Below, piece by piece: positions 9,264 to 17,312 of a stretch of 64,000 nt of DNA (positions are counted from its first letter, which is position 1; every line of letters starts with the position of its first letter). Origin of the DNA: Bacteroidota bacterium (GTDB lineage: Bacteria; Bacteroidota; Bacteroidia; JACCXN01). The notes under the pieces are model-generated. The model saw only the letters and a list, made by a program, of their open reading frames with translations, ran no database searches and was not told where the DNA came from. Location: the NCBI GenBank assembly GCA_013696965.1, contig JACCXN010000093.1, positions 1 through 64,000 of the forward strand, in the 5' to 3' direction. The translations under genes and the position numbers were made by a program.

Positions 9264-10609
9264 AGTCGTATATTACTAAAAATCCTTCATTTATTGAGTC
9301 CCTGAAGTTTGTCCATAACATTTCTGTTTCGGTTGAGGAAAACATGGCCGAATATGGCGATCTATTCAAACTTAAACTTCCCTTTCATTCTATCTATGCG
9401 GTAGCCGGGCCACAAGCCTTACATGATATCCTAATAAAGAATGATGCAAATTTTATTAAGAGCAAGATTTATTGGGCTCAGCTTCGTGCCGTAGTGGGAG
9501 ATGCCCTGGGAACTTATGAAGGAGAGGAATTTGTTTGGATGAAAAAGCTCCAGATGAAAGCCTATACCAAGGCTCAGGCTGAAATTCACCTCCATGAGGT
9601 GATACGTTCAAATGAATCCCACTTTGCAGAATGGGAAACACATTCAAAGCCCCTGAATATCACTCATGCTTTTTCTGAGTTAAATGTGGCTATTTTGCTG
9701 AAAGTTTTATTTGGGAAAGAGCATGATGGCTTGTGTGATACCATTGCACATTATATCGCTGATGGGGAAGAAACTATTTCATGGCGATCTGCTTTTCCCT
9801 GGAGGCCATATACTGCCTGGCTTAATGGCAGAAACCAGCGGTATAAAAAATCGGTGAAGTTTTTTGGTAAAATAACAGATGATATTATCGCCAAAAATCT
9901 TGATCGCCCTCCATTAAATTCCTTAATTGGGCTACTATTGAGTGAATCCAGCTTTTTAAAAGAAAACAGCAACATAGACAAGGAAATTATCCGAAATGAG
10001 CTAATTATACACCTTGGAGCTGGAACAGAAACTGCTGCAGTTGGGATGGGCTGGGCATTTTACCTGCTTCATAAACACCCTGGGGTCAAGAAAAAAATCT
10101 TCCAGGAAATTGATGAAGTGGTAGGCTGCAACCAGATTAAACCGGAACATGCTTTTCAACTCGAGTACACAGCAATGGTTTTAAAAGAAGCATTGAGGCT
10201 GTATCCGCCAAGTCATGGAATAGTACGTGATGCCATTGGAGAAGTCCGGATTGGAGAGATGTACGCAAAACCGGGAGATACATTTTTTATCAGCACTTAT
10301 GCACTGCATCGAAACCCGAAATACTGGCAATCCCCAAATGAATTTATCCCTGAAAGATTTAAAACAGAACCTGAGGATTATACCTATATCCCTTTTGGTG
10401 CCGGAAAACATTCCTGTATTGGCCGTTACCTGGCTCAGCCTATGATGATACTGGCAGTGGCTCAGTTTCTGCAAAAGTTTGACTTTGAAATGAATGTTAC
10501 AGAACCTGTGCTTCCTTTATCAATGGCTACACTTAAGCCTAACCAGCCTCTGCTTATTAATGTAACAGAGCGAAGGCCGGATTCAAAAACTAAAACCCAA
10601 ATGACATGA
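9260..10609 (+). CDS. Cytochrome P450
   Basis: 449-residue soluble P450 with all hallmark motifs: I-helix GAGTET (oxygen activation), K-helix KEALR (ExxR), a PERF segment, and haem-binding loop FGAGKHSCIG with axial Cys 386. It needs external redox partners, which are not encoded nearby. Overall style resembles the fatty-acid- and lipid-hydroxylating bacterial P450s. The start overlaps the TGA of a mini-ORF, and its own stop overlaps the start of the second radical SAM gene (ATGA), so it belongs to the operon. Predicted to hydroxylate or desaturate an intermediate of the cluster. Confidence 0.95.
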   Translation: MKSYITKNPSFIESLKFVHNISVSVEENMAEYGDLFKLKLPFHSIYAVAGPQALHDILIKNDANFIKSKIYWAQLRAVVGDALGTYEGEEFVWMKKLQMKAYTKAQAEIHLHEVIRSNESHFAEWETHSKPLNITHAFSELNVAILLKVLFGKEHDGLCDTIAHYIADGEETISWRSAFPWRPYTAWLNGRNQRYKKSVKFFGKITDDIIAKNLDRPPLNSLIGLLLSESSFLKENSNIDKEIIRNELIIHLGAGTETAAVGMGWAFYLLHKHPGVKKKIFQEIDEVVGCNQIKPEHAFQLEYTAMVLKEALRLYPPSHGIVRDAIGEVRIGEMYAKPGDTFFISTYALHRNPKYWQSPNEFIPERFKTEPEDYTYIPFGAGKHSCIGRYLAQPMMILAVAQFLQKFDFEMNVTEPVLPLSMATLKPNQPLLINVTERRPDSKTKTQMT

Positions 10610-12105
10610 AAATTTTACTGGTAAGGCCACCTGTCCCTCAACATACCATCGGACTAAAGCACATTATGATATGTGAGCCCTTGGAACTGGAATATATCGG
10701 AGCAAACCTAAAGGGGCATGAAGTCATGATTTTTGACAACTTGGTTGAAAAAGGCTTTAAAAAGAGACTTGAAAAGTTTTCGCCTGATGTGGTAGTGAGT
10801 AGCTGCTATAAAACAGGCACCAATGAAGTCATAAAGTTATTCAGGGAAGTGAAGCGGTTTAATCCTAATATTATAACCATTGTTGGCGGAATCCATGCCA
10901 CATTAATTCCTGAAGATTTTGCCGATGTTGCTGTGGATGTAATTGGGATTGGCGATGGCACCTTTCTTTTGCCCGAAATTATTCAAAAAATCCAAAACAA
11001 TGAGCCTATTATCGGGCTCCCGGGTGTGGCCATACCTATTGCTGAAAACCAATTGGAATTTTCACCTCAACGGGCTTACATGCCAAAAGCAGATACCCTG
11101 CCGCTACCCGACCGTTCCCTGGTAAAACACCTGAAACACAAGTACTATTATTTGATGCATTCCCCTGTGGCAACCATGAAAACCACATGGGGCTGCTGGT
11201 ATAGATGCAATTTTTGCTTTACCTGGAAAATAACTGGCGGAACACCTTACAGCCGGTCTCCCGAATCCATCGTTGAAGAATTAAAAACAATTGAAGCAAA
11301 GGAGGTATACATTGTGGATGATATTTTCTTAATCAACATAAGCCGCTTGCGGAAACTGGCCGATTTATTAAAAGCCGAAGGTATCCACAAAAACTATCTC
11401 TGCTATGCAAGGGCCGATTTTATTGCAGAAAACGAGGAGATTATTAAGGAATGGGCAGAGCTTGGGCTGAAAGCCGTTTTCATAGGGCTGGAAGCCGCTA
11501 CAGACGAAGAATTAAACAGCATGAACAAGCAATGTCCGGTGGATTACAATAAAAAGGCTATCGAAGTGCTTCGCAGGCACAAAATTGATACCTACGGTTC
11601 TCTTATACCCGCTGCACATTATGAAAAAGCGGACTGGGCACGCCTTTGGGATTTTATCGAAGAAACAAAACTTTACTATGTGAATATTTCACCAGCTACA
11701 CCTTTGCCCGGCGCTGAAGATTATGCCAGCCTGAAAGAAAACCTCACGGTCCCCGAAGATGCACATGGCCTGTTTGACCTTTCACACCAACTCTGCCCAA
11801 CAAAAATGCCTTTAAAAGATTATTACCGTGAGCTACTTAAACTTTATGCAAAAACAATTCTTAATCTTAGGAGAGCTAACCACAATACTTTCCGCACTCT
11901 TCCATCCATTTGGAGCATACAATATTGGAGGATCATTGCAGGAGCACTTAAAATAGGCAGACAATTTGCAACAGCTCACCTGGATCATACGCCTAAAGAA
12001 ATTGCCATTGCTCAGTATAAAGGAGAACCTGTAATAGGGCTAAGCTATGGCTCAAAATTCCGCCATCCATCCTTCAGCCAGGTTAAAGAAACGCAAGCTG
12101 TCTAA
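10606..12105 (+). CDS. B12-binding-domain radical SAM enzyme, second of operon
   Basis: 499 residues. The N-terminal cobalamin-binding-like domain starts LLVRPPVPQ and includes VVVSSCYKTGTNE and ITIVGGIHATLIPEDF. The radical SAM CxxxCxxC motif lies at Cys 197, 201 and 204 (GCWYRCNFC), followed by the EVYIVDDIFLIN strand and AVFIGLEAATDEELN. The C-terminal ~100 residues carry a family-specific extension. It differs clearly from the first radical SAM protein of the operon and is probably a different step, not a duplicate. The start overlaps the P450 stop; 2 bases separate it from the acyltransferase gene. Confidence 0.9.
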   Translation: MKILLVRPPVPQHTIGLKHIMICEPLELEYIGANLKGHEVMIFDNLVEKGFKKRLEKFSPDVVVSSCYKTGTNEVIKLFREVKRFNPNIITIVGGIHATLIPEDFADVAVDVIGIGDGTFLLPEIIQKIQNNEPIIGLPGVAIPIAENQLEFSPQRAYMPKADTLPLPDRSLVKHLKHKYYYLMHSPVATMKTTWGCWYRCNFCFTWKITGGTPYSRSPESIVEELKTIEAKEVYIVDDIFLINISRLRKLADLLKAEGIHKNYLCYARADFIAENEEIIKEWAELGLKAVFIGLEAATDEELNSMNKQCPVDYNKKAIEVLRRHKIDTYGSLIPAAHYEKADWARLWDFIEETKLYYVNISPATPLPGAEDYASLKENLTVPEDAHGLFDLSHQLCPTKMPLKDYYRELLKLYAKTILNLRRANHNTFRTLPSIWSIQYWRIIAGALKIGRQFATAHLDHTPKEIAIAQYKGEPVIGLSYGSKFRHPSFSQVKETQAV

Positions 12106-12107
12106 AT

Positions 12108-13280
12108 ATGCATTTAAAAGTCTTCCGCCATATCAGCGAAATACCTGAAAACACATGGAACAGCATCCTATGCGAGGATGATATTTTTCACCATTACAGG
12201 TTTCTCAAGGCTATCCAGGAAGCAGCTGTTGAAAATGCGGATATGCGTTTCCTGACTTTTTATAAAAACGAACAACTCCTAGGATCTGCGGTATGCAGTG
12301 CATTTACTATAGATTTAAGTCTTTTTGCGGGAGATAATGTTTTTGTAAAAATCTTAAAAAAATCCTTGTCTGGAATTTTCAAATGCAGGATATGCTTTTG
12401 CGGAACACCCCTATCTGCCGGACAAAACAATATCAGGTGGAAAGATGAAAATGACAAAGGACCCATATTGAATGAAACCATAAAATTTATGGATAAATGG
12501 TGTGCAGAAGAAAAAATCCCGGTCAGTATTTTTAAAGAGTTTTCTGAACCGTCAGTTTCTTTATCTCTTCTTAATAGTGGATATATTAAGGCACCGAGCT
12601 TACCGGGAACCACCCTTTTTCTTCCCTTTAATACTCACAGAGAATACATGGATTCACTGCGGGCAAATTACAGGAGGCAAATCCTTAGTGGCTGGAAAAA
12701 AATCGAAAATAAACATCCCACTTTTGTTGAAAATTATTTCACATCTGCTAAAAATGAAAATGCTCCTGTTTTTACCATTCTGAATGCTGAAGATATTGAC
12801 GCCCGACATTTTTACGCACTATATACCCTTGTTTTAAACAGGGCAGAAACCCGTCTTGAAACATTAAATCTGGCATTTTTCAGTAATTTTTTCTCTCAGT
12901 ATAAGGAGCAATTAAAAGCATTATCTATGGTTTTTCGTGGAAAAATTATCGGAATGTTTATTTTCATAAAGTTAAGGGAACAGCTCGTTTTTCTTTGGAC
13001 TGGGAAAGAAGATGAAAAAGATGATTATGAAAGTTACAACAATTTACTTAGTGCTTTGGTGATTTTTGCCATTAAGGAAGGGTATAAGAAAATAGATTTG
13101 GGACAAACCTCCTACTATCCAAAAATGCGCCTTGGAGGGCAGACTTTTGATTTGGTTTTTTATTTTAAAGCCAAAAAACCATTGGTTCACAAAATAATAA
13201 CCCTGTTAAAGCCTGTGATTTTCCCTGAATATACACTGCCTGAAATGAAAGTATTTGCCGCTAAAAATAAAGTTTTATGA
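12108..13280 (+). CDS. FemAB/BioF2-like acyltransferase (GNAT fold)
   Basis: 390-residue cytoplasmic protein that looks like the FemAB/BioF2-like GNAT group: an N-terminal W-x-x-I...IFHHYRFL segment, a centre with RANYRRQILSGWKKIE, and a C-terminal half with the acyl-CoA-type fold (LSMVFRGKIIGMFIFI, then NLLSALVIFAIKEGYKKIDLGQTSYYPKMRLG). This family transfers aminoacyl or acyl groups to amines. Within the operon it would suit N-acylation of an amine made by the next gene product (inference). Its stop overlaps the start of the aminotransferase fusion (ATGA). Confidence 0.75.
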   Translation: MHLKVFRHISEIPENTWNSILCEDDIFHHYRFLKAIQEAAVENADMRFLTFYKNEQLLGSAVCSAFTIDLSLFAGDNVFVKILKKSLSGIFKCRICFCGTPLSAGQNNIRWKDENDKGPILNETIKFMDKWCAEEKIPVSIFKEFSEPSVSLSLLNSGYIKAPSLPGTTLFLPFNTHREYMDSLRANYRRQILSGWKKIENKHPTFVENYFTSAKNENAPVFTILNAEDIDARHFYALYTLVLNRAETRLETLNLAFFSNFFSQYKEQLKALSMVFRGKIIGMFIFIKLREQLVFLWTGKEDEKDDYESYNNLLSALVIFAIKEGYKKIDLGQTSYYPKMRLGGQTFDLVFYFKAKKPLVHKIITLLKPVIFPEYTLPEMKVFAAKNKVL

Positions 13281-15913
13281 CTAAGAAAGATAAAATGCTG
13301 GAATTGTTCGGGCTTAATGTGAATTACACAAGCGGCACCGCTAACCACCTATTTTACAAGAATGATGAAAATATAGAAGTTTGTGTATTGGATGTAACCG
13401 GTTCTTATGGGATAAATTTGCTGGGGCACAATAATCCTGTTGTGAAAAAAATCGCAGAAAACATCTCCACTTTCCCTCCTAACTTCATTCAAGGTAGCAA
13501 AAGCCCCGAAAAAGAAAAGCTTTTTGAAAAACTAATAAGCCGGATTGAAGATCATGCCGGCAAAAAGAACTGGCGCTGTGAACTGGCAAATACGGGTACG
13601 GAGATTATTGAACTTGCTTTGAAAATATGCCTTAAAAAATGGGAAAAACGAAAGTTAGAATGGCATCAGGAACAAACCCGCACCATAAATTATTTGTATA
13701 ACGGAGATAAAGGAATCAAAAAAGAAATACAAGCTTCCTATGCCTTTTTAAAGGATGGACCTGTAATAATACATCTGAAAGGTAGCTTTCACGGAAAAAC
13801 TTTAGGAGCCCTTTCTGTTATGGGCAATCCGCAATATAAAGCTGAATTCCCAATGGCTATAAATGGCGTGGAGATATTGGCTACGGAAGAAATTTTAGAA
13901 GATATCATAGCAGTTTATGTAAAAACATATACCTATTTCAATTCAAAAACCCAGCGGATGCAACAAAAGCAATGTTGTCCGGTATGTGCTGTGATCATTG
14001 AACCGATACAGGGGGAAGGTGGTGTGGTAAAAGTACCGGAACATTTTTTAAGCGCACTGTCCCGCATTCAGAAAAAGTGGAGTATACCAGTAATATCCGA
14101 TGAAATACAATGCGGATTATACCGCACCGGCCCATTTTCTGCACTCCCTGGAAAAATACTTACTGCCGATATTTATTGCTTTGGCAAGGCACTCGGGGCA
14201 GGGCTGGCTAAAATTTCTGCACTTTGTTACCAAGCTGCTACTTTCGATGAAAACATATACTCCTATCACAGTTCCAGCTTTAGCGAAGATTTTCTTGGAT
14301 GCTATGCTGCCAATGAATTTCTGGATTGTATTGAAAAAAGCAATAAGGATTATTTTCCTTTAGTTGAACAGCTGCAGAATTTTGCTTCAGCGTACCCTGA
14401 ATTTGTCAAAGAAGTCCGTGGCGAAGGTTTGATGGCAGCCATTGAGCTAAGGGAAGAAGCTTTAAACAATTCTTTTATCACTAAATTTTTTAAGGACCTG
14501 CATAAATTAGGTTACTGGATTTCATCCATCCTTTTAAACAGGGAACAAATAAGGATGTATCCAACGCTCACTGCTCCAATGGCTTTCCGTATTCAGCCCT
14601 CAGTTCAGTTCAACAATGCTGATTTTCTGCATTTGACAAAAGGACTGGCTAATTTTTTTGAGGCCGTAAAAAAAGGCAACTTACAGTATTTATTCGGCCA
14701 CTTGATTCCCCTGTCAAGCCAACCAATACTTAAACCATTGCCTGCTCAGGTACAAACAAATTATTTTCCTTCAGATGCGGCTGTTTTTATTTGCCATCCT
14801 ATTGATCTTGGGCATCTTTCTCATATAGTTGATTTGGTTGAAGGATATGGGGATGAAAATCTTGAAGAGGTTCTTGATGAAGTTCGCGAGGAGCAGTCTT
14901 TCACCATTTATCATACGGATAGCTTGGAAAATGCTATTGGGGAGAAAATGAATGTTGTATTCTTAGGCATTCCACTTACCAGCACATCGTTTTTTAAAGC
15001 CCTTCGTTCAGGCAAGAGGCTTGAATGGATAAAAAAAATACAGGATGCCATAGATTGGGCCAATGAAAAGGGTGCAAGAAGCATAGGCTTAGGCCAATAC
15101 ACCAGCATCATAACAGGCAATGGAATGTATGTAAATTCATCCTCAGCCACACTCACCACGGGGAATGCTTACACAGCAAGCCTTGCCATTCAGGCGATAC
15201 GCTTGGCCATCCAGGAAAAGAAAGTAAAAAATCCGAACATTTGTATAATCGGAGCATCTGGAAACATTGCTTCGGTAATTGCAGAAACCCTGATAAAGGA
15301 TAGTGCGAAAATGACGCTGGTTTACCGGCAAGATCCAGCAAATTCACAAGCAATACAGGAAAACATACGGGCTTTTATTGAAAACAGTTCCAAAGGAAAT
15401 AACTTTCCTTCCCAATTCATAGGGTTTCAGAATATAAGCTCTTCAGATTCAAGTTTTAATGAATTACAAAAAGCAGCTGCTCCTTTTTTAAGCTTTACCC
15501 ATGATATAGAAACTGCTATTCATGCTGATGTGATTGTACTGGGAACAAACCAGCCAGGAGCAGTTTTATATTTAAAACATGTCAAGAAAGGCGCCATTGT
15601 GCTGGATATATCGGTACCACCTAATGCATCTGATGATCTTGTAAGCCGGAGTGACATAACTTATATTAAAGGCGGTATTGCTGCATTACCAGGAACAGGT
15701 AGCCAGGAACAAGCCTTGGAGTCTGTTATCTTGCCTTTTGGGCCAGGCGAATGTTTTGCCTGTATGGCAGAAACATTTGGGCTTGGGTTTGCCCAAATAA
15801 AGGGAAAGCGTTTTACCGGTGATTTAACAACTAAATCTGTTATGGAAATTACCCGGATTATTGAGCAACAAGGATTTTCTTTAGGAAGAAAAAAAACAGA
15901 AAGAAGCCTTTAA
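13277..15913 (+). CDS. Class III aminotransferase fused to acyl-ACP-reductase-like domain
   Basis: 878 residues in two parts. Residues 1 to about 475 are a class III PLP aminotransferase: ANTGTEIIELALK, FHGKTLGALS, EPIQGEGG, SDEIQCG with Asp 275, and FGKALGAGL with the PLP Lys 304. It has extra segments at about 120-160 and 212-237, the latter with a CCPVC cluster. Residues from about 500 to the end resemble cyanobacterial acyl-ACP reductase: a GLGQYTSIITGNG motif, TTGNAYTASLA, the nucleotide-binding IIGASGNIASVIAETL, DISVPPN, and FACMAETFGL with Cys 829 at the place of the catalytic cysteine. Known AAR turns acyl-ACP into fatty aldehyde; the fused transaminase could convert this to a primary amine (inference). 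Last gene of the operon. Confidence 0.82.
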   Translation: MTKKDKMLELFGLNVNYTSGTANHLFYKNDENIEVCVLDVTGSYGINLLGHNNPVVKKIAENISTFPPNFIQGSKSPEKEKLFEKLISRIEDHAGKKNWRCELANTGTEIIELALKICLKKWEKRKLEWHQEQTRTINYLYNGDKGIKKEIQASYAFLKDGPVIIHLKGSFHGKTLGALSVMGNPQYKAEFPMAINGVEILATEEILEDIIAVYVKTYTYFNSKTQRMQQKQCCPVCAVIIEPIQGEGGVVKVPEHFLSALSRIQKKWSIPVISDEIQCGLYRTGPFSALPGKILTADIYCFGKALGAGLAKISALCYQAATFDENIYSYHSSSFSEDFLGCYAANEFLDCIEKSNKDYFPLVEQLQNFASAYPEFVKEVRGEGLMAAIELREEALNNSFITKFFKDLHKLGYWISSILLNREQIRMYPTLTAPMAFRIQPSVQFNNADFLHLTKGLANFFEAVKKGNLQYLFGHLIPLSSQPILKPLPAQVQTNYFPSDAAVFICHPIDLGHLSHIVDLVEGYGDENLEEVLDEVREEQSFTIYHTDSLENAIGEKMNVVFLGIPLTSTSFFKALRSGKRLEWIKKIQDAIDWANEKGARSIGLGQYTSIITGNGMYVNSSSATLTTGNAYTASLAIQAIRLAIQEKKVKNPNICIIGASGNIASVIAETLIKDSAKMTLVYRQDPANSQAIQENIRAFIENSSKGNNFPSQFIGFQNISSSDSSFNELQKAAAPFLSFTHDIETAIHADVIVLGTNQPGAVLYLKHVKKGAIVLDISVPPNASDDLVSRSDITYIKGGIAALPGTGSQEQALESVILPFGPGECFACMAETFGLGFAQIKGKRFTGDLTTKSVMEITRIIEQQGFSLGRKKTERSL

Positions 15914-15961
15914 AAATAGATGAATTAATTCTCGCATCGAAAATTGAATTTTTAAAAAAAT

Positions 15962-16480
15962 TTAATCCTTATTGTTTTGTTCGGGGTTTAAATATTTCTT
16001 CTTTAAACCCTCCATAACCTCATAAGCAGCAGGGCAAATAAAAGTGTTTTTAACCGTAAGTTGTAATAATTGGTGAAAGCGTTTGCGGTTTGTATGCGGA
16101 TATTCCCTGCAGGCCATCGGGCGATGTTCATAAACCATACAATCATTGTCTGAACCTAAAAATGGACAAGGAGCAGGATCTTTAAGTACAAAATCATCTT
16201 CTGAATCAAAAAAAAGATACTTTTCAATAAAAGCTGCCGGCCTGATTCTAAAATGTTTTGATAATCGTTCAATATCTTTTTGATAAAATATAGGACTTGT
16301 TGTTTTGCAGCAATTGCCACAACTCATGCAATCTATTTTTTCAAATGCTTTCTCATGAAGGGCTTGGGCTGTTGTATCAAGATCTCTTGGAGTTGTTTTA
16401 ATCAGTTTGGCAGTAAGTTTATTATTGGCTTTCTCAGCATCTTTAGCTAAATCAGCAAGGTCTTGAAGTTTCATAACCAC
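15962..16480 (-). CDS. YkgJ-family cysteine cluster protein
   Basis: Up to 172 residues; the track start is GTG and the ATG two codons later (16474) is the likelier start. It has the YkgJ/UPF0153 cysteine pattern: CMSCGNCC near residue 57, then CPFLGSDNDCMVYEHRPMAC and a late Cys, thought to bind zinc or an Fe-S cluster. Function in this family is not settled. It is convergent with the aminotransferase gene, with 48 bases between the stops, and lies downstream of the esterase gene on the same strand. Confidence 0.85.
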   Translation of the reverse strand: MVMKLQDLADLAKDAEKANNKLTAKLIKTTPRDLDTTAQALHEKAFEKIDCMSCGNCCKTTSPIFYQKDIERLSKHFRIRPAAFIEKYLFFDSEDDFVLKDPAPCPFLGSDNDCMVYEHRPMACREYPHTNRKRFHQLLQLTVKNTFICPAAYEVMEGLKKKYLNPEQNNKD

Positions 16481-16537
16481 AAAACTATAATGCTTTCCAT
16501 TTATTACCTAATGTATTTGCAAGAATTTAAAATTAAA

Positions 16538-17236
16538 TCATTTCTTTTTTAAAACCTCATAAGCAACAGGGAAAATTATTTTTTCCCATACTGCATATTC
16601 CTTTGCCGAAGGGTGTAATCCATCCTTTGCAACCATTTCCTTGTCGTATTTCATTTCCTGTGAAATGGTAAACAGATCTACTGTTCTGATCTTTCTTTTT
16701 GCTGCCTCCTGAAAAATAATTTCATTGTAATGCATTATCCCTGCCGAAATATTTCTCCCCTTGCTGTATTTAGCTCCTTCTGGTTTTACACTAAAATCAG
16801 GAATTGAAATTACAATTAGATTGTTTTTATCAGGTAAAATAGCCTGAATTCTATCAATAATAAAAGAAAGGTTTTTCCTAAAGGAATCAGCCGGCACATC
16901 CTGTACATAATCATTAACTCCAATAAGCAGGGTGGTAAAATCTGGCCTGGAAAGTTCAAATGCTGGCAATTCCCGTTCTATTAAATCTTTTGTTGTCCAT
17001 CCTGATCTTGCAGGATTTGTAATAAGTTCAATAGGTATTGATTTTTTATATAAATTAACCGTAAGTAATTCAGTCCAGCATTCACTTAATTTAGCTCCCT
17101 GGCAAATTGTATACGAATCGCCCAAAGGCACATAACGAATAAGTTTGGTTTTTTCGGAAACCTGCTTTTGCGCATTTGATGAAAATGAAATCACACTCAC
17201 AATCGTTATACTTAAAGCCGTGATTATTTTTACCAT
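16538..17236 (-). CDS. Secreted SGNH/GDSL-family esterase
   Basis: 232 residues with an N-terminal signal peptide (hydrophobic ITALSITIVSVISF, likely cut near residue 22, SNAQ). The SGNH blocks are visible: block I GDSYT with nucleophile Ser 41, block III GVND with Asn 108, and block V DGLHPS with Asp 205 and His 208. Gly of block II is in NPARSGWTTKDL. Such enzymes hydrolyse ester bonds in lipids, or acetyl groups on sugars. Probably periplasmic or outer-membrane. The substrate is unknown. Confidence 0.88.
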   Translation of the reverse strand: MVKIITALSITIVSVISFSSNAQKQVSEKTKLIRYVPLGDSYTICQGAKLSECWTELLTVNLYKKSIPIELITNPARSGWTTKDLIERELPAFELSRPDFTTLLIGVNDYVQDVPADSFRKNLSFIIDRIQAILPDKNNLIVISIPDFSVKPEGAKYSKGRNISAGIMHYNEIIFQEAAKRKIRTVDLFTISQEMKYDKEMVAKDGLHPSAKEYAVWEKIIFPVAYEVLKKK

Positions 17237-17312
17237 GGTTGATCTTTTTTATTTTATTAGTATTTTCACTACCAAATTAATAAATTATCCCGAAGAATTA
17301 ATAAAAACATGA

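Noticed and set aside
7844-13280. RiPP cluster with radical SAM and P450
   Set aside because: No peptide-binding RRE domain, protease or clear precursor is visible; only the 21-codon frame keeps the idea alive as a low-confidence option.
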